In this document: piece by piece, positions 22,850 to 32,237 of the stretch | How the letters are laid out: each line of letters opens with the position of its first letter | Position numbering within the stretch: position 1 is the stretch's first letter | Origin: Clostridium sp. CAG:451 | GTDB taxonomy: Bacteria; Bacillota_I; Bacilli_A; RF39; UBA660 | DNA: 41,116 bases | NCBI GenBank assembly: GCA_000438295.1 | Contig: FR901045.1 | Location: 1-41,116 of the forward strand | Reading direction: 5' to 3' | The notes under the pieces: generated by a model | Database searches by the model: none | What the model was told of the DNA's origin: nothing | Seen by the model: the letters and a program-made list of their open reading frames with translations, nothing else | Made by a program: the position numbers and the translations under genes

Positions 22850-24166
22850 ATGGATGTAGAATTACTTTATAAAGATGTAAAAATTAAAGATGGAGATGTA
22901 ATAGTATTTGGATGTAGTTATGGACCAGACTCTATGGCTTTATTTCATACCTTATTGATTCTTAGAAAGAAGATAGATATAAAACTTATCTGTGCTCATG
23001 TAAATCATGGTAAAAGAAAAGAAAGTGAAGAAGAAAAAGTATTATTAGAAGAATACTGTAAGAAACATAATGTTACTTTTGAGTATATGAAAATTAAAAA
23101 CTATGGAGATGACAACTTTCATAATGAAGCTAGAAATATAAGATATAACTTCTTTGAAGAGATAGTTAATAAATATCAAGCTAAATATTTGATGACGGCC
23201 CATCATGCGGATGACTTAATGGAAACAATTCTTATGCGAATAGTAAGAGGTTCTAATATCTATGGTTATTCAGGCTTTAAAAAGGTAGTAAATATGAACA
23301 CTTATACTATCTATAGACCATTCTTTGCTATTACTAAATCTAAACTTTTAGACTATGATCATAAATATAAAATACCTTATGCTATAGATGCTTCTAATAA
23401 CAGTTCTGTTTATACAAGAAACCGTTATCGTAAAGAAGTATTACCATTTTTGAAGAAAGAAGATAGTAAAGTAGAACAGAAATTTATTAAGTTTCATCAA
23501 ACACTAGATGAGGTTTCTTCTTATCTTCATAAAGAGGTAGAAAAAGCCTTGACCAAAGTAGTAAGTCATGATAAATTATTAATCGAACCATTTAATGATT
23601 TAGATATAATTATTCAAAAGTTAGTTTTAGAAGAGATGCTAAAAAGATTTTATCAAGATGACTTAGTCTTAATATCAGATAAGCATTTAGATGCTATCTT
23701 TAACATAATATCTTCTAAAAGAGCTAATGTTAAATTAAACTTTCCTAATGATGTAGTTATTAGAAAGAGTTATAATACTATAGAATTTGAAAGAAATACA
23801 GAAATAATAGATTCTTATGAAATAGAATTATCTAATTATGCTAAACTACCTAATGGTCATGTTCTAAGAATAGTAGAAGAAGATAGTGGTAATAGTAATT
23901 ATATGACTAGATTATCTAGTAAAGAGTTAACGCTACCTCTAAGAGTTAGAACTAGAGAATATGGTGATACCTTAGTAATAAAAAATGGTGGACATAAAAA
24001 ATTAAAGAAAATATTTATAGATGAAAAGATACCTTTAAAAGATAGAGATTTATGGCCTGTCGTAGTTGATAGTAAGAATCAAATAGTCTTTTTGCCAGGT
24101 ATTAAAAAAACCAAATATGATAAGAAAAAAGATGAATTCTATGATATAATACTGAAATATGAATAG
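22850..24166 (+). CDS. tilS: tRNA(Ile)-lysidine synthase TilS
   Basis: TilS converts C34 to lysidine in tRNA-Ile(CAU), making it read AUA, an important codon in this AT-rich genome. The 438-residue protein has the PP-loop ATPase domain at the N-terminus, then the lysidine-specific block LMTAHHADDLMETILMRIVRGS and a C-terminal TilS substrate-binding domain (RTREYGDTLVIKNGGHKKLKKIFID). The P-loop reads C-S-Y-G-P-D-S where the family has S-G-G-x-D-S, so the second position is tyrosine. The rest is intact and the gene is probably functional. The tilS-ftsH order is as in B. subtilis without hprT. Confidence 0.94.
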   Translation: MDVELLYKDVKIKDGDVIVFGCSYGPDSMALFHTLLILRKKIDIKLICAHVNHGKRKESEEEKVLLEEYCKKHNVTFEYMKIKNYGDDNFHNEARNIRYNFFEEIVNKYQAKYLMTAHHADDLMETILMRIVRGSNIYGYSGFKKVVNMNTYTIYRPFFAITKSKLLDYDHKYKIPYAIDASNNSSVYTRNRYRKEVLPFLKKEDSKVEQKFIKFHQTLDEVSSYLHKEVEKALTKVVSHDKLLIEPFNDLDIIIQKLVLEEMLKRFYQDDLVLISDKHLDAIFNIISSKRANVKLNFPNDVVIRKSYNTIEFERNTEIIDSYEIELSNYAKLPNGHVLRIVEEDSGNSNYMTRLSSKELTLPLRVRTREYGDTLVIKNGGHKKLKKIFIDEKIPLKDRDLWPVVVDSKNQIVFLPGIKKTKYDKKKDEFYDIILKYE

Positions 24167-24187
24167 TTAAAGGAGAGATAGTGTATT

Positions 24188-26152
24188 ATGATGCAAAATA
24201 AAAAAGTAAAACAGGGATTACTTCCTTATGTATTTTTACTATTAATAATGCTTGGTGTTTTCTATTTTGTTACTATTGCTAACCAAAAGATTAATAATTT
24301 AACCTATAGTGAGTTTATGAAAGCCTTAGACTCTAGTGAAGTAACTGAACTTGAAGTAAAACCAAGAGAAAGAGCTAGTATTTATGAAGTAAGTGGAAAA
24401 TTAAAGAATTATGGAAAAAATGAAACATTCTATGTAAGACTTCCATTATCAGAACAAGTAATGAAAAAACTAGTAACTGCTAGTGATAAGTATAATTTTG
24501 AGTTTACTGCAGTAGCAGATCCAGAATCTAATTCTATAGTAATTTTTATTGCTAATTATTTACCAATGATATTAATACTTGTAGTTGGTTTCTGGTTTAT
24601 TAATAAGCAGATGGGTGGAAAGAATGGCTCATTTGATTTTGGTAAAAGTAAAGCTAAACTATCAAGTGATAAGAATAAAGTAACATTTAAAGATGTAGCA
24701 GGTTTAAAAGAAGAAAAAGAAGAAGTTAAAGAATTAATTGATTTCTTAAAGAATCCTAAGAAGTTCCAAAAATTAGGAGCAAGAATACCTAAAGGTGTCT
24801 TATTATATGGTCCTCCAGGAACTGGTAAAACATTACTTGCAAGAGCAGTAGCTGGAGAAGCAAATGTACCATTTTACTATATAAGTGGTTCTGACTTTGT
24901 TGAATTATTTGTTGGTGTTGGTGCTAGTCGTGTTAGAGATATGTTCCAACAAGCTAAGAGAACTGCCCCTTGTCTAATATTTATTGATGAAATAGATGCT
25001 GTAGGACGTCAACGTGGTAGTGGTATTGGTGGAGGTCATGATGAAAGAGAACAAACATTAAACCAATTACTAACTGAAATGGATGGTTTTGGTGAGAATG
25101 AAGGTATTATCATTATAGCAGCTACTAATAGACCAGATGTCCTAGATCCTGCTTTACTTAGACCAGGAAGATTTGATAGACAAGTTACAGTTAATCTACC
25201 AGATGTTAAAGGAAGAGAAGAAATACTTAAAGTTCATGCTAGAAATAAAGTATTAGCTGATGGTGTTAATATAGAAGCACTTGCTAAGAGAACTCCAGGA
25301 TATTCTGGTGCTGACTTAGAAAACTTATTAAATGAAGCTGCTCTTCTTGCTGTTAGAAGAAATAAAGAAGCAATTACTATGAGTGAAATAGATGAAGCTA
25401 GTGATAGAGTCCTAATGGGACCTGCTAAGTCTAGTAAAACACGTAGTGAAAATGACCGTAAGCTAGTTGCCTACCATGAATCAGGTCATGCTGTAGTAGG
25501 AATTAAACTAAAAGGAGCTAACGATGTTCAAAAAGTAACAATTATTCCTCGTGGTTCTGCAGGTGGTTATAATATGATGATTCCTAGTGAAGAAAAGATT
25601 TGTTCTACTAAAACTGATTTGTTAGAACAAATCACAGGATTACTTGCTGGACGTGTTGCTGAAGAAGTAGTATTTGGTGAAGTTACAACTGGAGCAGAAA
25701 ATGACTTCTCAAAAGCTACAAAAATAGCAAGAGCTATGGTTACTGAATACGGAATGAGTGATTTAGGACCTATGCAATTAGAACAACAAGAAGGTAGTGT
25801 CTTCTTAGGAAGAGATTATAATAAATCAAGAAACTTTTCTAATGAAGTAGCTCATGAAATTGATACAGAAATGAGAAAAATAATTGATGAATGTTATAAG
25901 AAAGCTACTAAGATTATTAAAGATAATAGAGACTTATTAGAATTATTAGCAACAACTTTACTAGAGTATGAAACATTAACTAAAGAACAAATTGATTACT
26001 TAGTTGAAAATGGAAAAATGCCTAGTGAAGAAAAAGAAACAACTTATGAAAAAATGAGTCTAACTAAGTTAAAAGAAATAGCAAAAGAAAAAGGAATTAA
26101 AGGCTATTCTAAGATGGATAAAGAAGAAATAATAAAAGAACTTGAAAAATAA
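24188..26152 (+). CDS. ftsH: ATP-dependent zinc metalloprotease FtsH with SAP/Rho-N-like C-terminus
   Basis: FtsH is the membrane-bound AAA+ protease for quality control and regulatory proteolysis. The 654-residue protein has two membrane helices (about 13-31 and 113-132) flanking an extracytoplasmic domain. Walker A GPPGTGKT is at 208-215, Walker B LIFIDEIDAVGRQRG follows, then the second region of homology ATNRPDVLDPALLRPGRFDR. The zinc site H430-E-S-G-H434 is intact. The C-terminal 32 residues (about 623-654, MSLTKLKEIAKEKGIKGYSK then MDKEEIIKELEK) look like a Rho-N/SAP/LEM helix-extended-helix motif not expected on FtsH. Two adjacent ATGs (24188, 24191) are possible starts. Confidence 0.96.
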   Translation: MMQNKKVKQGLLPYVFLLLIMLGVFYFVTIANQKINNLTYSEFMKALDSSEVTELEVKPRERASIYEVSGKLKNYGKNETFYVRLPLSEQVMKKLVTASDKYNFEFTAVADPESNSIVIFIANYLPMILILVVGFWFINKQMGGKNGSFDFGKSKAKLSSDKNKVTFKDVAGLKEEKEEVKELIDFLKNPKKFQKLGARIPKGVLLYGPPGTGKTLLARAVAGEANVPFYYISGSDFVELFVGVGASRVRDMFQQAKRTAPCLIFIDEIDAVGRQRGSGIGGGHDEREQTLNQLLTEMDGFGENEGIIIIAATNRPDVLDPALLRPGRFDRQVTVNLPDVKGREEILKVHARNKVLADGVNIEALAKRTPGYSGADLENLLNEAALLAVRRNKEAITMSEIDEASDRVLMGPAKSSKTRSENDRKLVAYHESGHAVVGIKLKGANDVQKVTIIPRGSAGGYNMMIPSEEKICSTKTDLLEQITGLLAGRVAEEVVFGEVTTGAENDFSKATKIARAMVTEYGMSDLGPMQLEQQEGSVFLGRDYNKSRNFSNEVAHEIDTEMRKIIDECYKKATKIIKDNRDLLELLATTLLEYETLTKEQIDYLVENGKMPSEEKETTYEKMSLTKLKEIAKEKGIKGYSKMDKEEIIKELEK

Positions 26153-26202
26153 TTCTTTTTTTAGTAAAATATATACGAATTTTAACAAGGAGGGGAAAAT
26201 TT

Positions 26203-26637
26203 ATGACTAAGAAAGTAAAGGTAAACAAAAATATCAAAAAAGAAGCAGATGAATTTAAAAAATTTATAAGTAGAGGTTCAGTAGTTGATATGGCTATTGG
26301 TGTTATCATTGGTGGAGCTTTTGGAAAAATAGTAAGTAGTTTAGTAAATGATATTATTATGCCATTAGTTGGAGTAGTCTTAGGAGGCTTAGACTTTAGT
26401 TCGTTAAGTATTAAAGTAGGAGATGCTTCTATTAAATATGGTTCTTTTATTCAAAGTGTAGTTGATTTTCTAATAATCGCTCTTTGTATATTTACTATGT
26501 TACAAATTCTTAATGGTCTAAAAGAAAAAGCTGATAAAAAACTAGGTCATAAAAAAGAAGAAGAAAAGCCTAAGAAAGATGAACAAATAGTACTTTTAGA
26601 AGAAATTAGAGATTTATTGAAAAAACAATCTAAATAA
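26203..26637 (+). CDS. mscL: Large-conductance mechanosensitive channel MscL
   Basis: MscL is the emergency osmotic release channel, a homopentamer in the membrane. In the 144-residue protein, FKKFISRGSVVDMAIGVIIGGAFGKIVSSLVNDIIMP is the signature N-terminal helix and TM1 pore constriction (about 18-55). TM2 is SFIQSVVDFLIIALCIFTMLQ (about 86-107). A charged Lys/Glu cytoplasmic bundle ends EEIRDLLKKQ. The N-terminal extension before FKKF is slightly long and lysine-rich. Ribosome binding site AAGGAGGGGAAAA. It lies between ftsH and the unknown paralogue pair. Confidence 0.95.
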   Translation: MTKKVKVNKNIKKEADEFKKFISRGSVVDMAIGVIIGGAFGKIVSSLVNDIIMPLVGVVLGGLDFSSLSIKVGDASIKYGSFIQSVVDFLIIALCIFTMLQILNGLKEKADKKLGHKKEEEKPKKDEQIVLLEEIRDLLKKQSK

Positions 26638-26648
26638 AAGGTGATAAA

Positions 26649-27671
26649 ATGAAAGATGAAACAATATTTAAAATATTAAAAAATTTAAAAACTAATCCTT
26701 TAGAATTTAATGAAGATAATTATAATAAAGAAACTTTAGGATATCTAAAAAAGATAATTAGATCATCTGATAAGTTATATGGAAGTAAAGATAGTGATTA
26801 TTTAAGAAACAAATATGCTTGGTACTTGGAAGAATATTTTTATAGTAATGCAGAAAAAGATGAATTAAAAGATATTAACTATTTAAAAAAAGTAGTCTTT
26901 GGATTCTTTTATAAAGCAAATCCAGAAGATATAAATACTGTTTTTAATAATGCTACAAAATTTATAAAAGATTCTTTTAATCAGATAGATGAATATAAGG
27001 AAACAGAAGGTGGAAATATTGAACCTATGGAAACTCTTTTAAGAGATAATGGCGTGGCCACATTTTCTACAATTTTAATGTATGCTTTAGCAGATATTAA
27101 AGAAGTAGGTATATTAGGTGGTTTATTGGGCATAAATGCTTATATGGTAACTCAGTTAAAGTCCAAAGATTCAAATAAATTCAATTTAGAAAAAACAATA
27201 AAAAGATTTAATGAATTAGTAAGCAGTGTAAAAATGGAAGATGAACCTTTTACAACTGCTTTATATGGTAAAAGATTAGCAGATTTTTGTACTGGTGAAA
27301 TGGTGTTTAAAACTATCTATGATAAAGAAACTGATGATAGAAGAATCATTAAGGGAAAAATAACTACTGAAGAATTAGAAGAAAATGCTAAACAATATAT
27401 TATGAGATATAGTTCTGTTGCTCAACCTATAAATGAAGTAATAGATGATATAGAAATCCTAAAAGCATCACCAAAGAAAGAAGAAGATTACTCCTTGTAT
27501 GAAAGTGTAACAGCGTTAACTGCTACTGCTCTAGATAAAATTAGTGGAGAAAATAAAATTACTGTAGAAAATTATTTATTAAAGTCTTTAGCAACATCTA
27601 AAAAAATATTAGAACCAAAAAGTAGAAAAAATGAATTCATAGCAAAAGTTAAGAAATTATATAAAAAATAA
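26649..27671 (+). CDS. Unrecognised protein, paralogue A of a tandem pair
   Basis: I do not recognise this 340-residue protein. It has no signal peptide; the sequence looks mostly helical and charged. It shares a collinear pattern with the next gene over its whole length: NP.EF.E.NY.KET..YLK.II.SSDKLYG, then KVVFGFFYKA, LLR..G..T.STILMY.L, I...Y..KL, a FGLADFC-type block (KRLADFCTGE) and DYSLYESVTALT near the C-terminus. No catalytic motif is evident. Ribosome binding site GGTGATAAA. It follows mscL by 11 bases, so may be co-transcribed with it. Confidence 0.7.
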   Translation: MKDETIFKILKNLKTNPLEFNEDNYNKETLGYLKKIIRSSDKLYGSKDSDYLRNKYAWYLEEYFYSNAEKDELKDINYLKKVVFGFFYKANPEDINTVFNNATKFIKDSFNQIDEYKETEGGNIEPMETLLRDNGVATFSTILMYALADIKEVGILGGLLGINAYMVTQLKSKDSNKFNLEKTIKRFNELVSSVKMEDEPFTTALYGKRLADFCTGEMVFKTIYDKETDDRRIIKGKITTEELEENAKQYIMRYSSVAQPINEVIDDIEILKASPKKEEDYSLYESVTALTATALDKISGENKITVENYLLKSLATSKKILEPKSRKNEFIAKVKKLYKK

Positions 27672-27692
27672 AACTTTAAAAGGGGGGATTTG

Positions 27693-28703
27693 ATGAATTA
27701 TAAAACTATTGAAGAAATATTAATAATTCTTAAGACTAATCCAAGAGAGTTCCATGAAGAAAATTATGATAAAGAAACAATAGATTATTTAAAAGAGATA
27801 ATATCATCATCGGATAAACTATATGGTAGAAATAGTAAGTACTTAAAAAATAAATATTATAGATATTTATATAATTACTGTTATAAAAGTATTGATTCAA
27901 ATGATAATTTGGAGGAGTTAGGAAAAATAGTGTTTGGTTTCTTTTATAAAGTTGATTCAAAAGATTTAATGACAGTTTGTAAAAATTCTAAAAGTTTCTT
28001 ATTGCAGTCACTTAACAAATTTGATGAATTGAAACAAGAAAGAACACCAGAAAAAGTTTATAAACTATTAAGAGAAGATGGAATAACTACTATTTCTACT
28101 ATTTTGATGTATTCACTAACTTTAAAAGATAAAGGTGATTCAATTAGTAGTCTATTAATAACTAATGCTTATATTGCTAAAAAATTAGTAGAAACTACCA
28201 AAGAAGACAAATCTATATTAGATAAAGTAATAAAGAAAGTAGAAGATACTGCTAACAAAGTTAAAAGTAGAGACCATCTAGTATTTGAAACGATTTATGG
28301 ACTAGCATTAGTTGATTATTGTAATAATGATAAAATACTTAAACTTAACCCGTTCTATGATAAAGAAGAAGGTACTGGAAGATTTCTAAATAAAAGTAGT
28401 ATTATGGATTTAGAAAAGGATGTAAATGAGTATAATAATAGATATAATAAGGGTCATATTATACCAATAGATACTGCTATAGATGACATAGAAACTTTAG
28501 AGTTGTCAGAAAAAGATATTGATGATTACTCATTCTATGATTGTTTAACTTTTTTAACAAACAATGCTATAAGTAAAGTTCGAAAAGAAAATAATATAAA
28601 ACTAGAAAACACATTGTTAGAAAACTTATATATGACTAAATTATTATTAGAAACTAAGAGTGAAAATAGGAGTAAGAAAAGTAAGATTAAGAAACTAATA
28701 TAA
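27693..28703 (+). CDS. Unrecognised protein, paralogue B of a tandem pair
   Basis: A 336-residue paralogue of the preceding gene, diverged but collinear (blocks SSDKLYGR, GKIVFGFFYKVD, LLREDGITTISTILMYSLT, YGLALVDYCNN, DDYSFYDCLTFLTNNAISK). The start is ATG 27693 right after a strong AGGGGGGAT site; the TTG at 27690 is unlikely. It is also cytoplasmic and helical by appearance, with no recognised motif. It arose by tandem duplication with substantial divergence, so the two may have distinct or heteromeric roles. dusB follows 11 bases later. Confidence 0.7.
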   Translation: MNYKTIEEILIILKTNPREFHEENYDKETIDYLKEIISSSDKLYGRNSKYLKNKYYRYLYNYCYKSIDSNDNLEELGKIVFGFFYKVDSKDLMTVCKNSKSFLLQSLNKFDELKQERTPEKVYKLLREDGITTISTILMYSLTLKDKGDSISSLLITNAYIAKKLVETTKEDKSILDKVIKKVEDTANKVKSRDHLVFETIYGLALVDYCNNDKILKLNPFYDKEEGTGRFLNKSSIMDLEKDVNEYNNRYNKGHIIPIDTAIDDIETLELSEKDIDDYSFYDCLTFLTNNAISKVRKENNIKLENTLLENLYMTKLLLETKSENRSKKSKIKKLI

Positions 28704-28714
28704 AGGGGAAAATT

Positions 28715-29692
28715 ATGAAGTGGAAAATAAGAGATGTTGAAATAGCTAACCAAGTAGTATTAGCACCTATGGCTGGTATTTGTAATAGTGCTTATCGAAG
28801 AATCATAAAAGAGATGGGCTGTGGTCTAATATATGCTGAAATGGTTAGTGATAAAGCTATTTGCTATGATAATCAAAAAACTATTGATATGTTATATATG
28901 AGTGAAGAAGAACGACCTATTACTCAACAAATATTTGGTAGTGATGTAGATAGTTTTGTAATAGCAGCTAAATATATAGAAGAAAATATGCATCCTGATA
29001 TAATTGATATAAATATGGGATGCCCTGTTCCAAAGGTAGCAGTTAGAGCTCAAGCAGGTAGTGCCTTGTTAAAAGAACCTTTAAAAGTAAAAGAAATAGT
29101 TAAAGCAGTAGTTAATAGTGTCAAATGTCCTGTAACAGTTAAGATAAGAAGTGGCTGGGATAGCGATTCTATTAATGCTGTTGCTATAGCTAAGATTTGT
29201 GAAGAAGCAGGAGCTAGTGCTATTTGTGTTCATCCAAGAACTAGAAAACAAGGATATAGTGGAAAAGCTGATTGGAACATAATAAAACAAGTTAAAGAAA
29301 ATGTTTCTATCCCTGTAATAGGAAATGGAGATGTAACTAGTCCTTATCTTGCTAAACAAATGTTAGAAGAAACTGGCTGTGATGCAGTAATGATAGGTAG
29401 GGGAGTATTAGGTAATCCTTGGTTAATAAGAGATACAGTGGATTTACTTGATGGAAAAGAAAAACCAAAAGAAGTAACTCCACTAGAAAAAATTGATATG
29501 TGTATAAAACATTTAAAACTACTTAGTGAGTTAAAAAATGAGAAAATAGCTGTCTTAGAGATAAGAAATCATATTGCATGGTACCTAAAAGGAGTAGATG
29601 GTAGTAACCAATTAAAAAATAAAGTTTATCAAATGACTAATCTTTGTGATATACTACATGTATTAGAAGAATTTAGGAGGAGTTTTGTATGA
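28715..29692 (+). CDS. dusB: tRNA-dihydrouridine synthase, DusB type
   Basis: FMN-dependent reduction of uridines in tRNA. The 325-residue TIM-barrel protein has VVLAPMAGICNSAYR (phosphate-binding N-term), the GCP catalytic cysteine in DINMGCPVPKV, AGSALLKEPL, VKIRSGWD, ICVHPRTRKQGYSGKADW and IGNGDV. The C-terminal helical domain follows (IRNHIAWYLKGVDG). In Bacillus, dus lies before lysS; here only the RDD gene intervenes. Its stop overlaps the RDD start by 4 bases. Confidence 0.95.
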   Translation: MKWKIRDVEIANQVVLAPMAGICNSAYRRIIKEMGCGLIYAEMVSDKAICYDNQKTIDMLYMSEEERPITQQIFGSDVDSFVIAAKYIEENMHPDIIDINMGCPVPKVAVRAQAGSALLKEPLKVKEIVKAVVNSVKCPVTVKIRSGWDSDSINAVAIAKICEEAGASAICVHPRTRKQGYSGKADWNIIKQVKENVSIPVIGNGDVTSPYLAKQMLEETGCDAVMIGRGVLGNPWLIRDTVDLLDGKEKPKEVTPLEKIDMCIKHLKLLSELKNEKIAVLEIRNHIAWYLKGVDGSNQLKNKVYQMTNLCDILHVLEEFRRSFV

Positions 29693-30339
29693 AGAAAGAA
29701 CAACATTTAAAAGCACTATTTTCTCAAAGATTTGTAGCTTTTATGATAGACTTAATATTAGTATCATTTATTACAAGTTTAGTAACTGCTATAATCCCTA
29801 CAAATAGTAGTATAGATAAACTATATGATCAACAAGTAAAAATAGTAGAGAACTATACAGCAGGGAAGATAACAATGCAAGAGTATGTTAATCAGTTAGT
29901 GGATATTAATTATGATATAGCTAAACAAACAGGGATAATAACTCTTGTAAGTATAGCAATTTCCCTTTTATATTACGTTTTATATGTATATAAAAATGAT
30001 GGACAATCTATTGGTAAAAAAATGATGAAAATAAAAATTCAGAAAAAAGATAAAGATAAAGAACTAACAATGAATGATTTATTATTTAGAACAATGATAT
30101 TACAAGGTACTTTAGTAAGTATTATTGGTTTTTGTACTATCTTATTCCTTGATAAAGATACTTATCTAGCTACTAATAGTTTGCTAAACCTTATACAATA
30201 TAGTATATTAATAATTAGTTTCTTTTTAATAGCATTTACTAAAGAAAGACAAGGTCTTCATGATATGGTAGCCAAAACAGAAGTGGTTTGTACTAATACC
30301 GTTTTAAATAAAGAGGAGGAAAAATTATGCGAGAATTAA
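29689..30339 (+). CDS. RDD-family membrane protein
   Basis: A 216-residue integral membrane protein. The RDD signature is FSQRFVAFMIDLILVSF (arginine plus two aspartate-type positions in the first helix). Membrane helices are at about 15-37, 80-98, 136-155 and 163-183. The second signature, DGQSIGKKMMKIKIQKKD, sits in the loop. RDD proteins are linked to ion transport in some bacteria, but function here is unknown. It overlaps dusB at the start (4 bases) and lysS at the end (13 bases), placing it in the dusB-lysS operon. Confidence 0.88.
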   Translation: MKKEQHLKALFSQRFVAFMIDLILVSFITSLVTAIIPTNSSIDKLYDQQVKIVENYTAGKITMQEYVNQLVDINYDIAKQTGIITLVSIAISLLYYVLYVYKNDGQSIGKKMMKIKIQKKDKDKELTMNDLLFRTMILQGTLVSIIGFCTILFLDKDTYLATNSLLNLIQYSILIISFFLIAFTKERQGLHDMVAKTEVVCTNTVLNKEEEKLCEN

Positions 30340-32237
30340 CAGAACAAGAAATTGTAAGACGTGAAAAAGCTGAAAAAATAAAAGAATTAGGACTAGACCC
30401 ATTTGGACATAGTTTTAAAAGAACAGCTTTTGCTAACGATATAAAAGATAAATATAAAGATGTAGAACATGATGCTTTTGAAAGTATGACAGATGAAGCT
30501 ACTGTAGCAGGTAGAATTATGTTTATTAGAAAAATGGGTAAAGCCTCATTTTGTACTATCAAAGATAAGACAGGACCTATTCAAATATATATATCAATTA
30601 ATGATATAGGAGAAGACAATTATAGCTTATTTAAAACAGCAGATATTGGAGATATAGTTGGTGTTCGTGGAAAAATAATGAAAACTAAAACAGGAGAAGT
30701 AACTATTAAATGTTTAGAATATACTCCTTTAGTAAAAGCTTTAAAACCACTACCAGAAAAATTTCATGGTCTTACTGATAAAGAAGAAAGATATAGAAGA
30801 CGTTATGTTGATTTAATAATGAATGATGATACAAGAAGAGTAGCTTTCTTACGTCCAAAGATTATTAGATGCATTCAAAACTTTATGGATAATCAAGGAT
30901 TTACTGAAGTAGAAACACCAGTTTTATCAACATTACTTACAGGAGCTAGTGCTAAACCATTTGTTACTCATCATAATGCTCAAGATTTAGATATGTACTT
31001 AAGAATAGCTTTAGAGTTACCATTAAAAAGACTATTAGTAGGTGGCATGGAAGCTGTTTATGAAATAGGACGTGTATTTAGAAATGAAGGTATGGACTTA
31101 AAACATAATCCAGAGTTTACTTTAATGGAAGCTTATTTAGCTTATAGTGACTTAAATGGAATGATGGATTTAACAGAAAATATGTATCAAACCATTGCAA
31201 AAGATGTAATTGGTAAGATGACTTATAATTGGTATGGTTATGAGATAAATCTAGAAGGACCTTGGAAGAGAATAAGTATGGTTGATGCTATTAAAGAAAA
31301 AACAGGAATAGATTTCAAAAAAGAAATGACTGTTGAAGAAGCTTTAGAATTAGCAAGAGAACATCAAATAGTAGTAGAAGAACATGAGAAAAGTGTTGGT
31401 CACATCATTAATTTATTCTTTGAAAAGTATGTAGAAGAAACATTAATCCAACCAACCTTCTTATATGGGCATCCAGTAGAAATATCACCACTTACTAAGA
31501 AGAATCCGGAAGATCCTAGATTTGTTGATAGATTTGAATTATTTATTGCTGGCCGTGAATTTGCTAATGCTTATACAGAATTGAATGATCCAATCGATCA
31601 GTTAGCAAGATTTGAAGAACAATTAAAAGAAAAAGATTTAGGTAATGATGAAGCTAATGATATTGATATGGACTTTATTGAAGCTTTAGAATATGGAATG
31701 CCTCCTGCTGGTGGAGTTGGTTATGGAATAGATAGATTAGTAATGTTATTTACAGAATCAGAATCTATTAGAGATGTAATATTATTCCCAACTATGAAAC
31801 CATTAAATGGAACAGAAACAGTAAAGAAGGAGATAATTTCCGAAAAGAAGAAAGAAGTAATAGACTTTTCTAAAGTTCAAATAGAACCATTATTTACTGA
31901 TTATGTTGATTTTGATACCTTTAGTAAATGTGATTTTAGAGCAGTAAAAGTTAAAGACTGTGTAGCAGTACCTAAAAGTAAAAAACTATTACAATTTACT
32001 TTAGATGATGGAACAGGAACAGATAGAATAATTCTTAGTGGTATTCATACTTACTATGAACCAGAAGAATTAATTGGTAAAACTTTAGTAGCAATTACTA
32101 ATTTACCACCTCGTAAAATGATGGGAATAGATTCTTGTGGAATGCTTTTAAGTGCTGTTCATACTGAAGAAGAGAAAGAAAAACTACATTTATTAATGAT
32201 AGATGAACATATACCAGCTGGTGCTAAACTATATTAG
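30327..32237 (+). CDS. lysS: Lysyl-tRNA synthetase (class II) with a C-terminal EMAP/Trbp111 tRNA-binding domain
   Basis: The first roughly 500 residues are a standard class II LysRS: OB-fold anticodon domain (VAGRIMFIRKMGKASFCTIK), motif 2 FRNEGMDLKHNPEFTLMEAY, and motif 3 GGVGYGIDRLVMLF. Residues about 512-636 form an extra domain: TFSKCDFRAVKVKDCVAVP, SKKLLQFTLDDG, ILSGIHTYYEPEELIGKTL, NLPPRKMMGIDSCGMLLSA. This matches the OB-fold tRNA-binding domain at the C-terminus of MetRS (compare FAKVDLRV, LVGRH, NLAPRKM, S-x-GM in E. coli). The domain is in frame and uninterrupted. MetRS at 12340 lacks it. The gene overlaps the RDD gene by 13 bases and ends with a terminator. Confidence 0.95.
   Translation: MRELTEQEIVRREKAEKIKELGLDPFGHSFKRTAFANDIKDKYKDVEHDAFESMTDEATVAGRIMFIRKMGKASFCTIKDKTGPIQIYISINDIGEDNYSLFKTADIGDIVGVRGKIMKTKTGEVTIKCLEYTPLVKALKPLPEKFHGLTDKEERYRRRYVDLIMNDDTRRVAFLRPKIIRCIQNFMDNQGFTEVETPVLSTLLTGASAKPFVTHHNAQDLDMYLRIALELPLKRLLVGGMEAVYEIGRVFRNEGMDLKHNPEFTLMEAYLAYSDLNGMMDLTENMYQTIAKDVIGKMTYNWYGYEINLEGPWKRISMVDAIKEKTGIDFKKEMTVEEALELAREHQIVVEEHEKSVGHIINLFFEKYVEETLIQPTFLYGHPVEISPLTKKNPEDPRFVDRFELFIAGREFANAYTELNDPIDQLARFEEQLKEKDLGNDEANDIDMDFIEALEYGMPPAGGVGYGIDRLVMLFTESESIRDVILFPTMKPLNGTETVKKEIISEKKKEVIDFSKVQIEPLFTDYVDFDTFSKCDFRAVKVKDCVAVPKSKKLLQFTLDDGTGTDRIILSGIHTYYEPEELIGKTLVAITNLPPRKMMGIDSCGMLLSAVHTEEEKEKLHLLMIDEHIPAGAKLY

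Noticed and set aside
26134..26162. Terminator after ftsH
   Set aside because: AAAAGAA/TTCTTTT is a pure A-T-type short stem with a 12-base loop inside the coding end; too weak to call.
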